Shown: one piece after another, positions 34,887 through 41,744 of the stretch
Layout: each line of letters starts with the position of its first letter
Numbering within the stretch: the stretch's first letter is position 1
Assembly: GCA_946614255.1 (NCBI GenBank)
Contig: CAMOGS010000002.1
Span: 4,200-68,199 of the forward strand
Length of the DNA stretch: 64,000 nt
Reading direction: 5' to 3'
Source: UBA3871 sp002392265
GTDB taxonomy: Bacteria; Bacillota; Clostridia; Peptostreptococcales; Anaerovoracaceae
Notes under the pieces: model-generated
Told to the model about the DNA's origin: nothing
Databases searched by the model: none
Seen by the model: only the letters and a program-made list of their open reading frames with translations
Translations under genes and position numbers: made by a program

Positions 34887-35714
34887 ATGCTTGAAACAAA
34901 GGTAATAAGAGAGGAACAAGACCTGACATATTTGAAATGGTCGCACATACGCAGCTCCAGCGGCACAGCCGGAACCTTTTTGAAATCGGAATCGAGCCTC
35001 GGAGGAATAAAGAAGTATTACAAGCTTTCGAATTTTGATTCTGTAAAGGGTATTATCGGTCATGAATGCGTAAACGAACTGGTGGTAGATAGGCTTCTGA
35101 CAATATTGGGTGTGGAGCACCTTCACTATGAGTTAATAAATGCTGTGATTGAAATAGAAGGGAAGGAATATAAAACGTTCCTGTGCGCTTCCGAAGACTT
35201 CAAAAACAAAGGAGAAAGCAAAACTGCACTGGATAATTTCTATGCAGCAAATTGCGAAAAAGGAGAAGCTCACTACGATTTTTGCGTACGCATGGGTTGG
35301 CAGCAGTATATAGACACCATGCTTGCGGTGGATTTTCTGATACTAAACAGGGATCGTCATGGGGCAAATATTGAAGTGCTGCGAAATGCCGGAGCAAAGA
35401 CGCTTCGAATTGCACCGCTCTTTGACCACGGACTGTCGCTCCTCTTTCCGTGCACATCCTCCGAGGAGGCGCAAAACTATGATGTGCTCGAAGACAAGAA
35501 GTGTGGGAACTTCATTGGGTCCTCGTCCTGTCGCGAGAATCTTTCACTTATAAAGGATGTCGGCGGACTCTTTTCAAATCCGCTTAAAAGCTCGGACAGA
35601 AACGCTCTTTTTGAAGACTTGGATGGCGTGTTGCCGGAAGTCTTTTTCGATAAAATCTGGGAAATGATATACAGGAGGTTTGAAATCCTTGAAGATCTTT
35701 CAAATAATAGATAA
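34887..35714 (+). CDS. HipA-like serine/threonine kinase domain protein
   Basis: 275 aa. The length and motifs fit the kinase core of HipA without the usual N-terminal HipA_N domain: a Gly/Ser-rich loop (IRSSSGTAGTFLKS), Lys46 in YYKLSNFD, the catalytic loop ILNRDRHGANIEVL (Asp156, Asn161) and the metal-binding APLFDHG (Asp180). HipA kinases inactivate targets such as GltX and cause growth arrest. Start: ATG nine bases after AAAGGAG. The next gene overlaps its 3' end by 26 bases. The module is new to me in this gene order, so a toxin role is inferred. Confidence 0.72.
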   Translation: MLETKVIREEQDLTYLKWSHIRSSSGTAGTFLKSESSLGGIKKYYKLSNFDSVKGIIGHECVNELVVDRLLTILGVEHLHYELINAVIEIEGKEYKTFLCASEDFKNKGESKTALDNFYAANCEKGEAHYDFCVRMGWQQYIDTMLAVDFLILNRDRHGANIEVLRNAGAKTLRIAPLFDHGLSLLFPCTSSEEAQNYDVLEDKKCGNFIGSSSCRENLSLIKDVGGLFSNPLKSSDRNALFEDLDGVLPEVFFDKIWEMIYRRFEILEDLSNNR

Positions 35715-36486
35715 AGAAACCGGGGCAGTGCCGGGAACGCTTTTATATGCCGAAAAGGATAAAGTTTTCATCGTGGAATTGGCGGAAACCTTGGATGAAT
35801 GGAGCGCGCCGCTGCTTTTCAGCGGGTTTGTAAAAAGAGGGATATATACGGTTCCGAGGGACATAAGTCTGGCATGGGTAAGAGAGCGTATAATTCCCAG
35901 CGGCAGACAGAATATCGCGGCCATTTTGGCAAATCAAAAGATGAAGGAATATGACGAAATACGTTTTTTAGAGATTTCGGAGGGTCGTTGTTCTCAGGAC
36001 AACCTTTATCTCAAAAGGATTGATGAGATACCTGAATATGTAAAAGAAAGGCAGCGGCATAACCTGACGGGAGTTTTTCCGACTGCTGTAAGCAGCTTGA
36101 TTTGCTTTTTCGCAGACGACGAAGTAAAAAGGGTCAATTTGGAGAAGCTGCCCGATTTGGAAGGCATCAATAAGGTTTTGAAAAATCGCGAGCTTTTCGA
36201 GTCGGCAAAGGTTGGTTTTGCAGGGTATTTTGTCACCTTTGACAACGCCATAGATATACCGGCAGCAGCATTATACGAGGCGGGAGAAAGCTTGCCTCTT
36301 ACGAAAGAGGATTTTGTGAGCTTTGTGCGAAATAATGTGCTGGACACATCGGAAGCCTGCGCTCTGCTAGAGTGCTCGCGCCAGAACTTGGCGTATTTGT
36401 GCGGGCAGAATAGGCTTGCTCCAATCAAAGAGGGGCCATCGGGAAATCTGTACTTGAAAGAGGACCTTTTGCGGACCAGGTGGTAA
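35689..36486 (+). CDS. HipS-like / DUF2442-like / HTH protein, partner of the HipA-like kinase
   Basis: 265 aa from a TTG ten bases after AGGAGG; a TTG nine bases earlier sits too close to that site. Residues 1-110 have a pattern like the HipA N-terminal domain (VPGTLLYAEKDKVFIVELAE, ERIIPSGRQN), 140-205 resemble DUF2442 (DDEVKRVNLEKL, VTFDNAIDIPAAALYEAGE), and the last 55 form a helix-turn-helix of the excisionase type (DTSEACALLECSRQNLAYLCGQ). I infer a fused antitoxin/repressor that binds the kinase and the two TTGACG palindromes upstream. Overlap with the kinase gene implies translational coupling. Confidence 0.55.
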   Translation: MKIFQIIDKETGAVPGTLLYAEKDKVFIVELAETLDEWSAPLLFSGFVKRGIYTVPRDISLAWVRERIIPSGRQNIAAILANQKMKEYDEIRFLEISEGRCSQDNLYLKRIDEIPEYVKERQRHNLTGVFPTAVSSLICFFADDEVKRVNLEKLPDLEGINKVLKNRELFESAKVGFAGYFVTFDNAIDIPAAALYEAGESLPLTKEDFVSFVRNNVLDTSEACALLECSRQNLAYLCGQNRLAPIKEGPSGNLYLKEDLLRTRW

Positions 36487-36493
36487 TTTCTTT

Positions 36494-36520
36494 CTTTATA
36501 TGAACCCGGAAATGTGGTAG
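36494..36520. repeat. 27-base direct repeat, copy 1
   Basis: CTTTATATGAACCCGGAAAT followed by GTGGTAG; a copy with two differences lies at 38252-38278, before hutI. The two copies bracket the zinc-ribbon/XRE part of the island. Confidence 0.8.
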
Positions 36521-36663
36521 TGTGCTGCAAATTCGTAGCTTCTGCTGCGCAAGGTAGTTCTAGAAATGAGGTAGAAAAAATAAAAACCTTAGATGTTTCA
36601 AAAAATTTTTTTGTGTCAAATTTTGACCGAAAAATAGCGAATTTTGCACAAAAACGCAATATA

Positions 36664-36748
36664 TTTGCATGACATGCAAAACCGGGGAAATTTTTCGCAT
36701 CACATGCAAAATCCGTGATTTGACAAAGAAACTCTGTAAAAGTAATAT
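36664..36748 (+). promoter_or_regulatory. Promoter and duplicated GCATNACATGC operator
   Basis: TTGACA (36720-36725) and TAATAT (36743-36748) are 17 bases apart. Upstream lie two related dyads 30 bases apart, TTTGCATGACATGCAAA (36664-36680) and TCGCATCACATGCAAA (36695-36710). The rest of the 319-base gap 36487-36805 holds only the 27-base repeat. Confidence 0.65.
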
Positions 36749-36805
36749 GAGAGTGGAATTGAAGCAAAGTTTCTCGTGAATAGAATTAAGGGATAGGAAA
36801 AGCCT

Positions 36806-37066
36806 ATGATTTGTCCATATTGCGATAAGGAAATGACAAGAGGATACGTAGCCGGTTTGTCAGGGATTACTTTTTCGGAAGAATACCGAAGAGTGTCTTT
36901 GTATGTAAGAAAAGGCGACATAAGCATTGCTAAATTTACCGGTTGCGTTGCGCATAAAGCTGCTTGGCTTTGCGAAAATTGTAGGATGGTGATTATGAAA
37001 AACATACCGGAACCTGCAAAGAAAAGAGAGTTTAGCGGTGAGGTCGAGGATTTAAGCTTTGAATAG
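36806..37066 (+). CDS. Small zinc-ribbon protein
   Basis: 86 aa. Two Cys pairs, CPYC at residues 3-6 and CENC near 56-59, frame a compact beta-rich middle, the layout of a zinc ribbon (a PF20097-like family is possible). Such proteins are common accessory genes of unknown role. GGATAGG lies upstream of the ATG. It is expressed from its own promoter with duplicated operator-like sites and converges with the XRE regulator gene. Confidence 0.65.
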   Translation: MICPYCDKEMTRGYVAGLSGITFSEEYRRVSLYVRKGDISIAKFTGCVAHKAAWLCENCRMVIMKNIPEPAKKREFSGEVEDLSFE

Positions 37067-37158
37067 GAGCTACTTGCTTTAATTTTTCTGTTTGCAAAGG
37101 CAATAGGTTTCAGTGCATAGAAGCATAGCGTAGAGGGGCGACAGTGCGCCCCTCTGTT

Positions 37159-37860
37159 TTATTTAGTGCTTTGCTTTATTATCAGCTGATTTGTCTTTTT
37201 AAGCTTGCGGAATTCGGAGCTTGAGATATTGGCTATACTTTCGCTAATCGGGCCGTTTCGAGGCTCTTTTGTTAAAAGGCATTTTGTTGCCATGGGAGCA
37301 AAGCCTTCTTTTTCAAGCGAGCAAATCAATACGCCGACTTGCTCGTTCAGGCTTTCCTTAGGGGGATTAAGGATAACGAAAATTTTATCGCTTTTGTTCT
37401 TTGTGTTTCTTACCTGAATGTGCGTTGCAACATCACTTTCCACCAAGCTACCGGTATAAATGTTTCTGCAAGAACCGAGATCGTCCTTCTTTTTGACATC
37501 GTAAAATAAAAGAAGGTGATGCTCGCTTTCCGTATAGTTGCGGTCAAGGATCGAAACGATTTCTCTTTCCGACTTTGCGTCGTTGTAGTAAAGATAAAAG
37601 GTCGAAGACATGAAGGCTTCCGACGAATTTTCGGTGCTTTCGGCTTGAGCAACCTGAGAGATTCCCTGCGTCAAATCAACATCATAGTGCCGTGATAATG
37701 CGCACAGGGTGTTTAAATCTATAGGTATTTGCCCTTTTTCATAACGTGATACGGTTGATACGCTTTTGCCAATAGCAAAAGCAACATCTTCAAGCTTCTC
37801 CTTGCGATTTTTCCGCACAGTTTTTAAATATTCTCCGAGATCTTTTAAGAGTTCAGACAT
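37159..37860 (-). CDS. XRE-family transcriptional regulator with unknown C-terminal domain
   Basis: 233 aa. Residues 8-62 are a helix-turn-helix of the XRE/Cro type (LKTVRKNRKEKLEDVAFAIGKSVSTVSRYEKGQIP, then LNTLCALSRHYDV). The remaining ~165 residues contain an alternating strand/helix region (SEREIVSILDRNYTESEHHLLLFYDVK, DKIFVILNPPKES) that I do not recognise and that could be a ligand- or partner-sensing domain. GGAGG precedes the ATG. It is the rightmost gene of the island between the foldback elements and may control the cassette. Confidence 0.8.
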   Translation of the reverse strand: MSELLKDLGEYLKTVRKNRKEKLEDVAFAIGKSVSTVSRYEKGQIPIDLNTLCALSRHYDVDLTQGISQVAQAESTENSSEAFMSSTFYLYYNDAKSEREIVSILDRNYTESEHHLLLFYDVKKKDDLGSCRNIYTGSLVESDVATHIQVRNTKNKSDKIFVILNPPKESLNEQVGVLICSLEKEGFAPMATKCLLTKEPRNGPISESIANISSSEFRKLKKTNQLIIKQSTK

Positions 37861-38074
37861 ACGATACCTCCAACTTTATTTCGGTTTTCAAAACATCGCT
37901 TCATACGCGATAAATAGGGCCTCAACCTTCCCCTTCACATATAAAACGTTTTAGATTCGGTTTTTGTGACAGGAATTCGGCGATATTTTAAAAATAATTC
38001 TAAAAAGAAGTGAAAATCGCTTAATTACAGAAGATAGATAAACCCTGAAATCAAGCTGACAAAATTTTTGAAGA

Positions 38075-38231
38075 TATAAACAGAGGCGCTACCAAACCGA
38101 ATCGGACCGTTGCGGATAGCCGGCACTTAGCGACTTACGAGCATAGCGAAGTAAGAGCTTAGTACCGCTGCGTTAAGTCCGCACCAGGCGCAAGCCGTGG
38201 TCCGAGGAGGTTTGGTAGCGCCTCTGTTTTT
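38075..38231. mobile_element. Foldback (MITE-like) element, copy B (inverted relative to A)
   Basis: Near-identical to the reverse complement of 34641-34798. Its outer arms are exact over 21 bases (AAACAGAGGCGCTACCAAACC and its inverse). Relative to copy A, GGCTC/GAGCC has become GGCGC/GCGCC: both arms changed together, keeping the pair. The 475-base gap 37861-38335 otherwise holds the XRE promoter region and the hutI leader. Confidence 0.85.
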
Positions 38232-38251
38232 ATTTTTATATGTTATTCTCG

Positions 38252-38278
38252 CTTTATGCGAACCCGGAAATGTGGTAG
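38252..38278. repeat. 27-base direct repeat, copy 2 (hutI leader)
   Basis: CTTTATGCGAACCCGGAAAT followed by GTGGTAG, two differences from 36494-36520. It lies just left of the hutI start region and may include part of its promoter. Confidence 0.8.
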
Positions 38279-38335
38279 AATGTAAAAGGTCGAAAGCCGA
38301 AAGAAAATCAAGTGAACAAAGAAAAGGAGAAAGAT

Positions 38336-39574
38336 ATGTCGACTTTACTTATTAAAAATATAGGCCGTCTCCAGACGGCGACAGGCAGCCACCCGCACAA
38401 GGGCAAGGAGCAGGGCGAAAACCTCAAGCTCGATAACGCTGCTGTTTACTGCGTAGACGGACGCATAAAGGAAATCACAAGTGGCGGGAAGCTGCCGGCA
38501 GGTTCCGAAAATGCAGACACTATTATAGACGCCGAGGGCAAGCTCGTGACGCCGGGTCTCGTGGAAGGCCACACACATCTCGTTTTCGGCGGCTACAGAC
38601 ATAACGAGATTCCGCTTAAATTAAAGGGCGCAGGCTATCTCGACATTCTCCGCGCAGGCGGCGGCATCAACGATACCGTAAAGAAGACCAGAGAAGCCAC
38701 CGAGGCCGAGCTTTACGCTAAGTGCGAAGGCTTCCTCGACGAAATGATGAGCCTCGGCGTTACTACGGCAGAGGCAAAGTCCGGCTACGGCATCGATATG
38801 GATACGGAGCTAAAGCTCCTGCGCGTGCTGAATAAATTAAACGAAGATCACCCGATGGACCTCGTTACAACCTTTATGCCGGCGCACGTTGTGCTTGCTG
38901 ACTGGAAGGGAAAGGAGGACGAATACATCGAGCTTTGCATAAAGGAGATGTTCCCTTACGTAAAGGAGCATGGGCTGGCTGAGTTTGTCGACATCTTTAC
39001 CGAGGACAGCGTTTTCAACTACGAGCAGAGCAAGCGCTATCTGCAGGCAGCAAAGGATATGGGCTTTGGCCTCAAAATTCATGCCGATGAAATCGAAGCT
39101 ATCGGCGGATCAAAGCTTGCCGGCGAAATCGGCGCAACCTCGGCAGAGCACCTTATCGTAATAAACGAAGAAGGTATGGCAAGCATGGCAAAGGGCGGCA
39201 CTATCGCAATGCTGCTCCCGGCGACATCGTTCTATCTCGGTGCGACATTCGCGCCTGCTCGCCGCATGATCGACGAGTTCGAGATTCCGGTGGCTATGGC
39301 TACGGACTTTAACCCGGGTTCATGCCCGTCTCTCAACATGCAGTTTGTCATCAATCTCGGTTACCTCAAATATCGCATGACGCCTGAGGAAATCCTGACA
39401 GCGGTTACAATTAACCCTGCCTGCGGCATCGGTCGCGGCGATGAGGTCGGAACCCTCGAAGTCGGAAAGAAAGCCGACATGGTTATCTGGGATGCGGACA
39501 GCTTTGAGTTCCTGTGCTACCGCATGGGCTCAAACCTCGCAATTGAGACAATCAAGGGTGGAGAGATTTTTTAA
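38336..39574 (+). CDS. hutI: Imidazolonepropionase
   Basis: 412 aa amidohydrolase that opens 4-imidazolone-5-propionate to N-formiminoglutamate, the third step after HutH and HutU. Metal ligands His79 and His81 are in VEGHTHLVFGG; further ligands lie in KIHADE and in MATDFNPGSCPS, where the Asp completes the site. I start at the ATG at 38336 because AAAGGAG is six bases upstream; an open frame from 38312 adds eight residues before this site. It has been separated from hutH-hutU by a 3.6-kb island, so it probably uses its own promoter. Its last 50 codons and terminator are duplicated at 40.8 kb. Confidence 0.96.
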   Translation: MSTLLIKNIGRLQTATGSHPHKGKEQGENLKLDNAAVYCVDGRIKEITSGGKLPAGSENADTIIDAEGKLVTPGLVEGHTHLVFGGYRHNEIPLKLKGAGYLDILRAGGGINDTVKKTREATEAELYAKCEGFLDEMMSLGVTTAEAKSGYGIDMDTELKLLRVLNKLNEDHPMDLVTTFMPAHVVLADWKGKEDEYIELCIKEMFPYVKEHGLAEFVDIFTEDSVFNYEQSKRYLQAAKDMGFGLKIHADEIEAIGGSKLAGEIGATSAEHLIVINEEGMASMAKGGTIAMLLPATSFYLGATFAPARRMIDEFEIPVAMATDFNPGSCPSLNMQFVINLGYLKYRMTPEEILTAVTINPACGIGRGDEVGTLEVGKKADMVIWDADSFEFLCYRMGSNLAIETIKGGEIF

Positions 39575-39590
39575 TAAAGCTTCTTGGGAA

Positions 39591-39617
39591 GGCAGAGCAC
39601 CGGCTCCGCCTTTTTTT
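39591..39617 (+). terminator. hutI terminator
   Basis: GGCAGAGC and GCTCCGCC arms with loop ACCG, then a T run. A near copy follows the chimeric pseudogene at 40969. Confidence 0.85.
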
Positions 39618-39634
39618 GTAGCATTTGCAAACTT

Positions 39635-39812
39635 ATGCACTAAAATAGTCAAATCGTGGACTGTAGTGCATACAAAATGTCTTGGAAAAAGGGAAAAATA
39701 GTACTCGGACGGGTTTGGGTCTATAATTCCATGCACTAAATCCGGGGATTTTATGAAATAGTGCATATACGCGGCTGATAACTGCGCAAAATCTCAAATA
39801 CTCAATGCACTA
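39635..39812. repeat. Array of five alternating ATGCACTA / TAGTGCAT motifs
   Basis: ATGCACTA occurs at 39635, 39731 and 39805, and its inverse TAGTGCAT at 39664 and 39759, giving two hairpin-capable pairs and one extra. The 406-base gap 39575-39980 contains this array, the hutI terminator and the 108-base repeat, and no gene. Confidence 0.8.
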
Positions 39813-39870
39813 CATGTACATAATATATGTGTTTAGTGTATAGATTCGCAAAAGCTAATGCCATGAATTA

Positions 39871-39978
39871 AAAAGAACAGAGAATTCAGAAAACGGTTGA
39901 CAATGCGCGCGAAAAACATTAAAATTCAATCAGCAAGTACTTAACGACACAATTGATATTGCGATAAAAAAGGGGGAA
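39871..39978 (+). repeat. 108-base direct repeat, copy 1, carrying a promoter
   Basis: Identical base for base to 42866-42973. It contains TTGACA (39897-39902), 17 bases, TAAAAT (39920-39925) and ends with AAAGGGGGAA, the ribosome binding site of the following gene. Confidence 0.9.
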
Positions 39979-39980
39979 GT

Positions 39981-40514
39981 ATGAGAAAGACTATAATCTT
40001 AGTGGTGGTGCTTTTGACGCTGCTTCTCGCAGCTTGCGGTACGCCGCAGGATGGCAGGATCGACGTCGCAAAGGCTTTCTGCAGTGAGTTCCACGAAAAT
40101 GTGGACAATGTTGCGATGGGCGAACTTATTGACACTCTTTCCGCCGTGCCAAATCCGGAAGACCTGCAAGCCTTGGACGCAGACGGCATCCTTGCGATAG
40201 ACACGAAAAAGCAAGCAAAGATGGAAGAGCTTTACGCTCCGCTTGAAGAATACTTCGCAGAAGGAGCTTTTGAGCGCTTCATCTCGCAGGCCCTTTTGTA
40301 CGAATACCGCAAGCAGTGCTACGAACTGGAAGCAAGTCCTGCAATCACGGACTTTTCCGCGGCGGAGGGTGATGGCGGCACGCTGGATGTAACACTTATG
40401 CTGAGCACCGGCATTGAGGGAAAGGCAGACATAGAGCAGCACCTTCAGTTCACATTTGACGGTAATGAAAAGATCACAGATGTGTTCTTCACAAGCCGCA
40501 GCTTTTTAAACTAG
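39981..40514 (+). CDS. Putative lipoprotein of unknown function
   Basis: 177 aa. A signal peptide of type II (MRKTIILVVVLLTLLLAAC, lipobox LAAC with Cys19) precedes a soluble domain of ~155 residues that I do not recognise. The domain is rich in Glu, Ala and Phe and reads as helices followed by strands near the end (TLDVTLMLSTGIEG, HLQFTFDGNEKITDVFF), somewhat like small NTF2-like lipoproteins. Transcribed from the promoter in the 108-base repeat, which it shares word for word with the secreted protein at 42.98 kb, so the two are likely co-regulated. Confidence 0.75.
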   Translation: MRKTIILVVVLLTLLLAACGTPQDGRIDVAKAFCSEFHENVDNVAMGELIDTLSAVPNPEDLQALDADGILAIDTKKQAKMEELYAPLEEYFAEGAFERFISQALLYEYRKQCYELEASPAITDFSAAEGDGGTLDVTLMLSTGIEGKADIEQHLQFTFDGNEKITDVFFTSRSFLN

Positions 40515-40645
40515 TAGTATTAAGTCCAAACTCCGAAAATTTTTGACATGACGGGGCGTTAGTGATATGTCAAAGCTAGAAAAAGAAGCTACAGAAGAGT
40601 GGCTTGCCTTTTTTGCTGTTAATAAAAATATGGTAAAATGAAAAG

Positions 40646-40954
40646 TGCCCCTATTGCAGCGCGCCGAACGACCATATCAGGCGTACGGCGAACAAGCGAC
40701 TGAAAACCATAGATAAATTAAAGGAATACTGCCTCGTGAACAATGTGCCGGTAGACAAGATGCGCTTCCACATCGGCGAGAATTACAAGGGCGCAAAGGC
40801 TTACGGCATCGGTCGCGGCGATGAGGTCGGAACCCTCGAAGTCGGAAAGAAAGCCGACATGGTTATCTGGTATGCGGACAGCTTTGGGTTCCTGTGCTAT
40901 CGCATGGGCTCAAACCTCGCAATTGAGACAATCAAGGGCGGAGAGATATTTTAA
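40646..40954 (+). pseudogene. Chimeric gene remnant: zinc-ribbon fragment fused to hutI 3' end
   Basis: Bases 40646-40806 encode CPYCSAPND through RFHIGENYKGAKAYGI, matching residues 19-73 of the zinc-ribbon protein at 43538-44356 (CPHCGAPNS through HFHIGENYKGAKAYGI). From 40807 the same frame continues as GRGDEVGTLEVGKKADMVIW to KGGEIF, the last 49 residues of HutI, with a copy of its terminator. The join lies in the shared GGCATC. There is no metal-binding amidohydrolase core and no credible start, so it is debris, although a GTG-started 72-codon frame (40736-40954) is open. Confidence 0.85.
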
Positions 40955-40968
40955 TAAAGCTTTTGGAA

Positions 40969-40995
40969 AGGCAGAGCACCGGCTCTGCCTTTTTA
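40969..40995 (+). terminator. Duplicated hutI terminator
   Basis: AGGCAGAGC and GCTCTGCCT arms around ACCG, then TTTTTAT. One arm difference from the original makes this copy perfectly paired. Confidence 0.85.
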
Positions 40996-40998
40996 TAT

Positions 40999-41027
40999 TT
41001 GACTTTTTTGTTTTAGATTGATATAAT
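40999..41027 (+). promoter_or_regulatory. AbiE operon promoter
   Basis: TTGACT (40999-41004), 17 bases, TATAAT (41022-41027), about 60 bases before the antitoxin start. The gap 40515-41087 otherwise holds the chimeric pseudogene. Confidence 0.8.
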
Positions 41028-41087
41028 ACAAGCGTAATTAGAAGCAAAAATTCAAAAACAATATATCAAGAAAGGAGTTGGCCTATC

Positions 41088-41744
41088 ATGACATATATGG
41101 ACTTTACCTGTAATCTGTTGAAAAAGGCACCAGTCGGTGCACCTATTTATACAGGGCAAGTTGCAGAGAAAATGGCTGAACATTTTACTCTTGAGCGTAA
41201 AGAGGCTACAGCTGCAACTGCTGTTGCTTTCAAACGCATCATGGATGGTAAGTTAATTCCGGATCTGCGTTTTTATCAGAAAGGAATTTATTATAGAACG
41301 ATTTCTACGCCTTTCGGCGAAAGAGGTATAGACAGAGAGCAGCTTGTTGCCGACAAATATCTGTTCCCCAACAAGGGATATGAAACGGGGCTTACTTTCC
41401 TTCATCGTATAGGGCTTACAACGCAGATGCCCAAAGAACGTGTAATTGCTACAAATATGGCAAAAGAATGCGCACGAACAGATAAGAAACTGGAAGTTGT
41501 GATTAAACCACCAAAGGCAGAGATAAGTGCGGAGAATAAAGATTATCTGCAAATACTGGATGCATTGGAGATTTTGGATAAAGCACCTATTGATGCAGAG
41601 CATCCATATGAGATAATAGCAGAACATATTCGGGAAAAAGAGTTGCGTTACGAAAGACTACTTTATTTTGCAGCTCATTATTACAACAAGAATACCGTCA
41701 TGCAGCTTGCGCACACCGCCGGAGAAGGAGAGAAAAACAAATGA
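41088..41744 (+). CDS. AbiEi-type antitoxin (DUF6088-like)
   Basis: 218 aa. A winged-helix N-terminus (FTCNLLKKAPVGAPIYTGQVAEKMAEHF, then AVAFKRIMDGKLIPDLRFYQKGIYY) matches DUF6088, the short AbiEi-like regulators. In type IV AbiE systems this protein represses the operon and neutralises the downstream nucleotidyltransferase. AAAGGAG precedes the ATG, and the TGA overlaps the next ATG by four bases. Its own strong promoter follows the chimeric pseudogene, suggesting recent arrival as a unit. Confidence 0.82.
   Translation: MTYMDFTCNLLKKAPVGAPIYTGQVAEKMAEHFTLERKEATAATAVAFKRIMDGKLIPDLRFYQKGIYYRTISTPFGERGIDREQLVADKYLFPNKGYETGLTFLHRIGLTTQMPKERVIATNMAKECARTDKKLEVVIKPPKAEISAENKDYLQILDALEILDKAPIDAEHPYEIIAEHIREKELRYERLLYFAAHYYNKNTVMQLAHTAGEGEKNK

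Noticed and set aside
40736..40954. Functional 72-codon gene
   Set aside because: The frame is made of a zinc-ribbon gene fragment and the hutI end; neither domain is complete.
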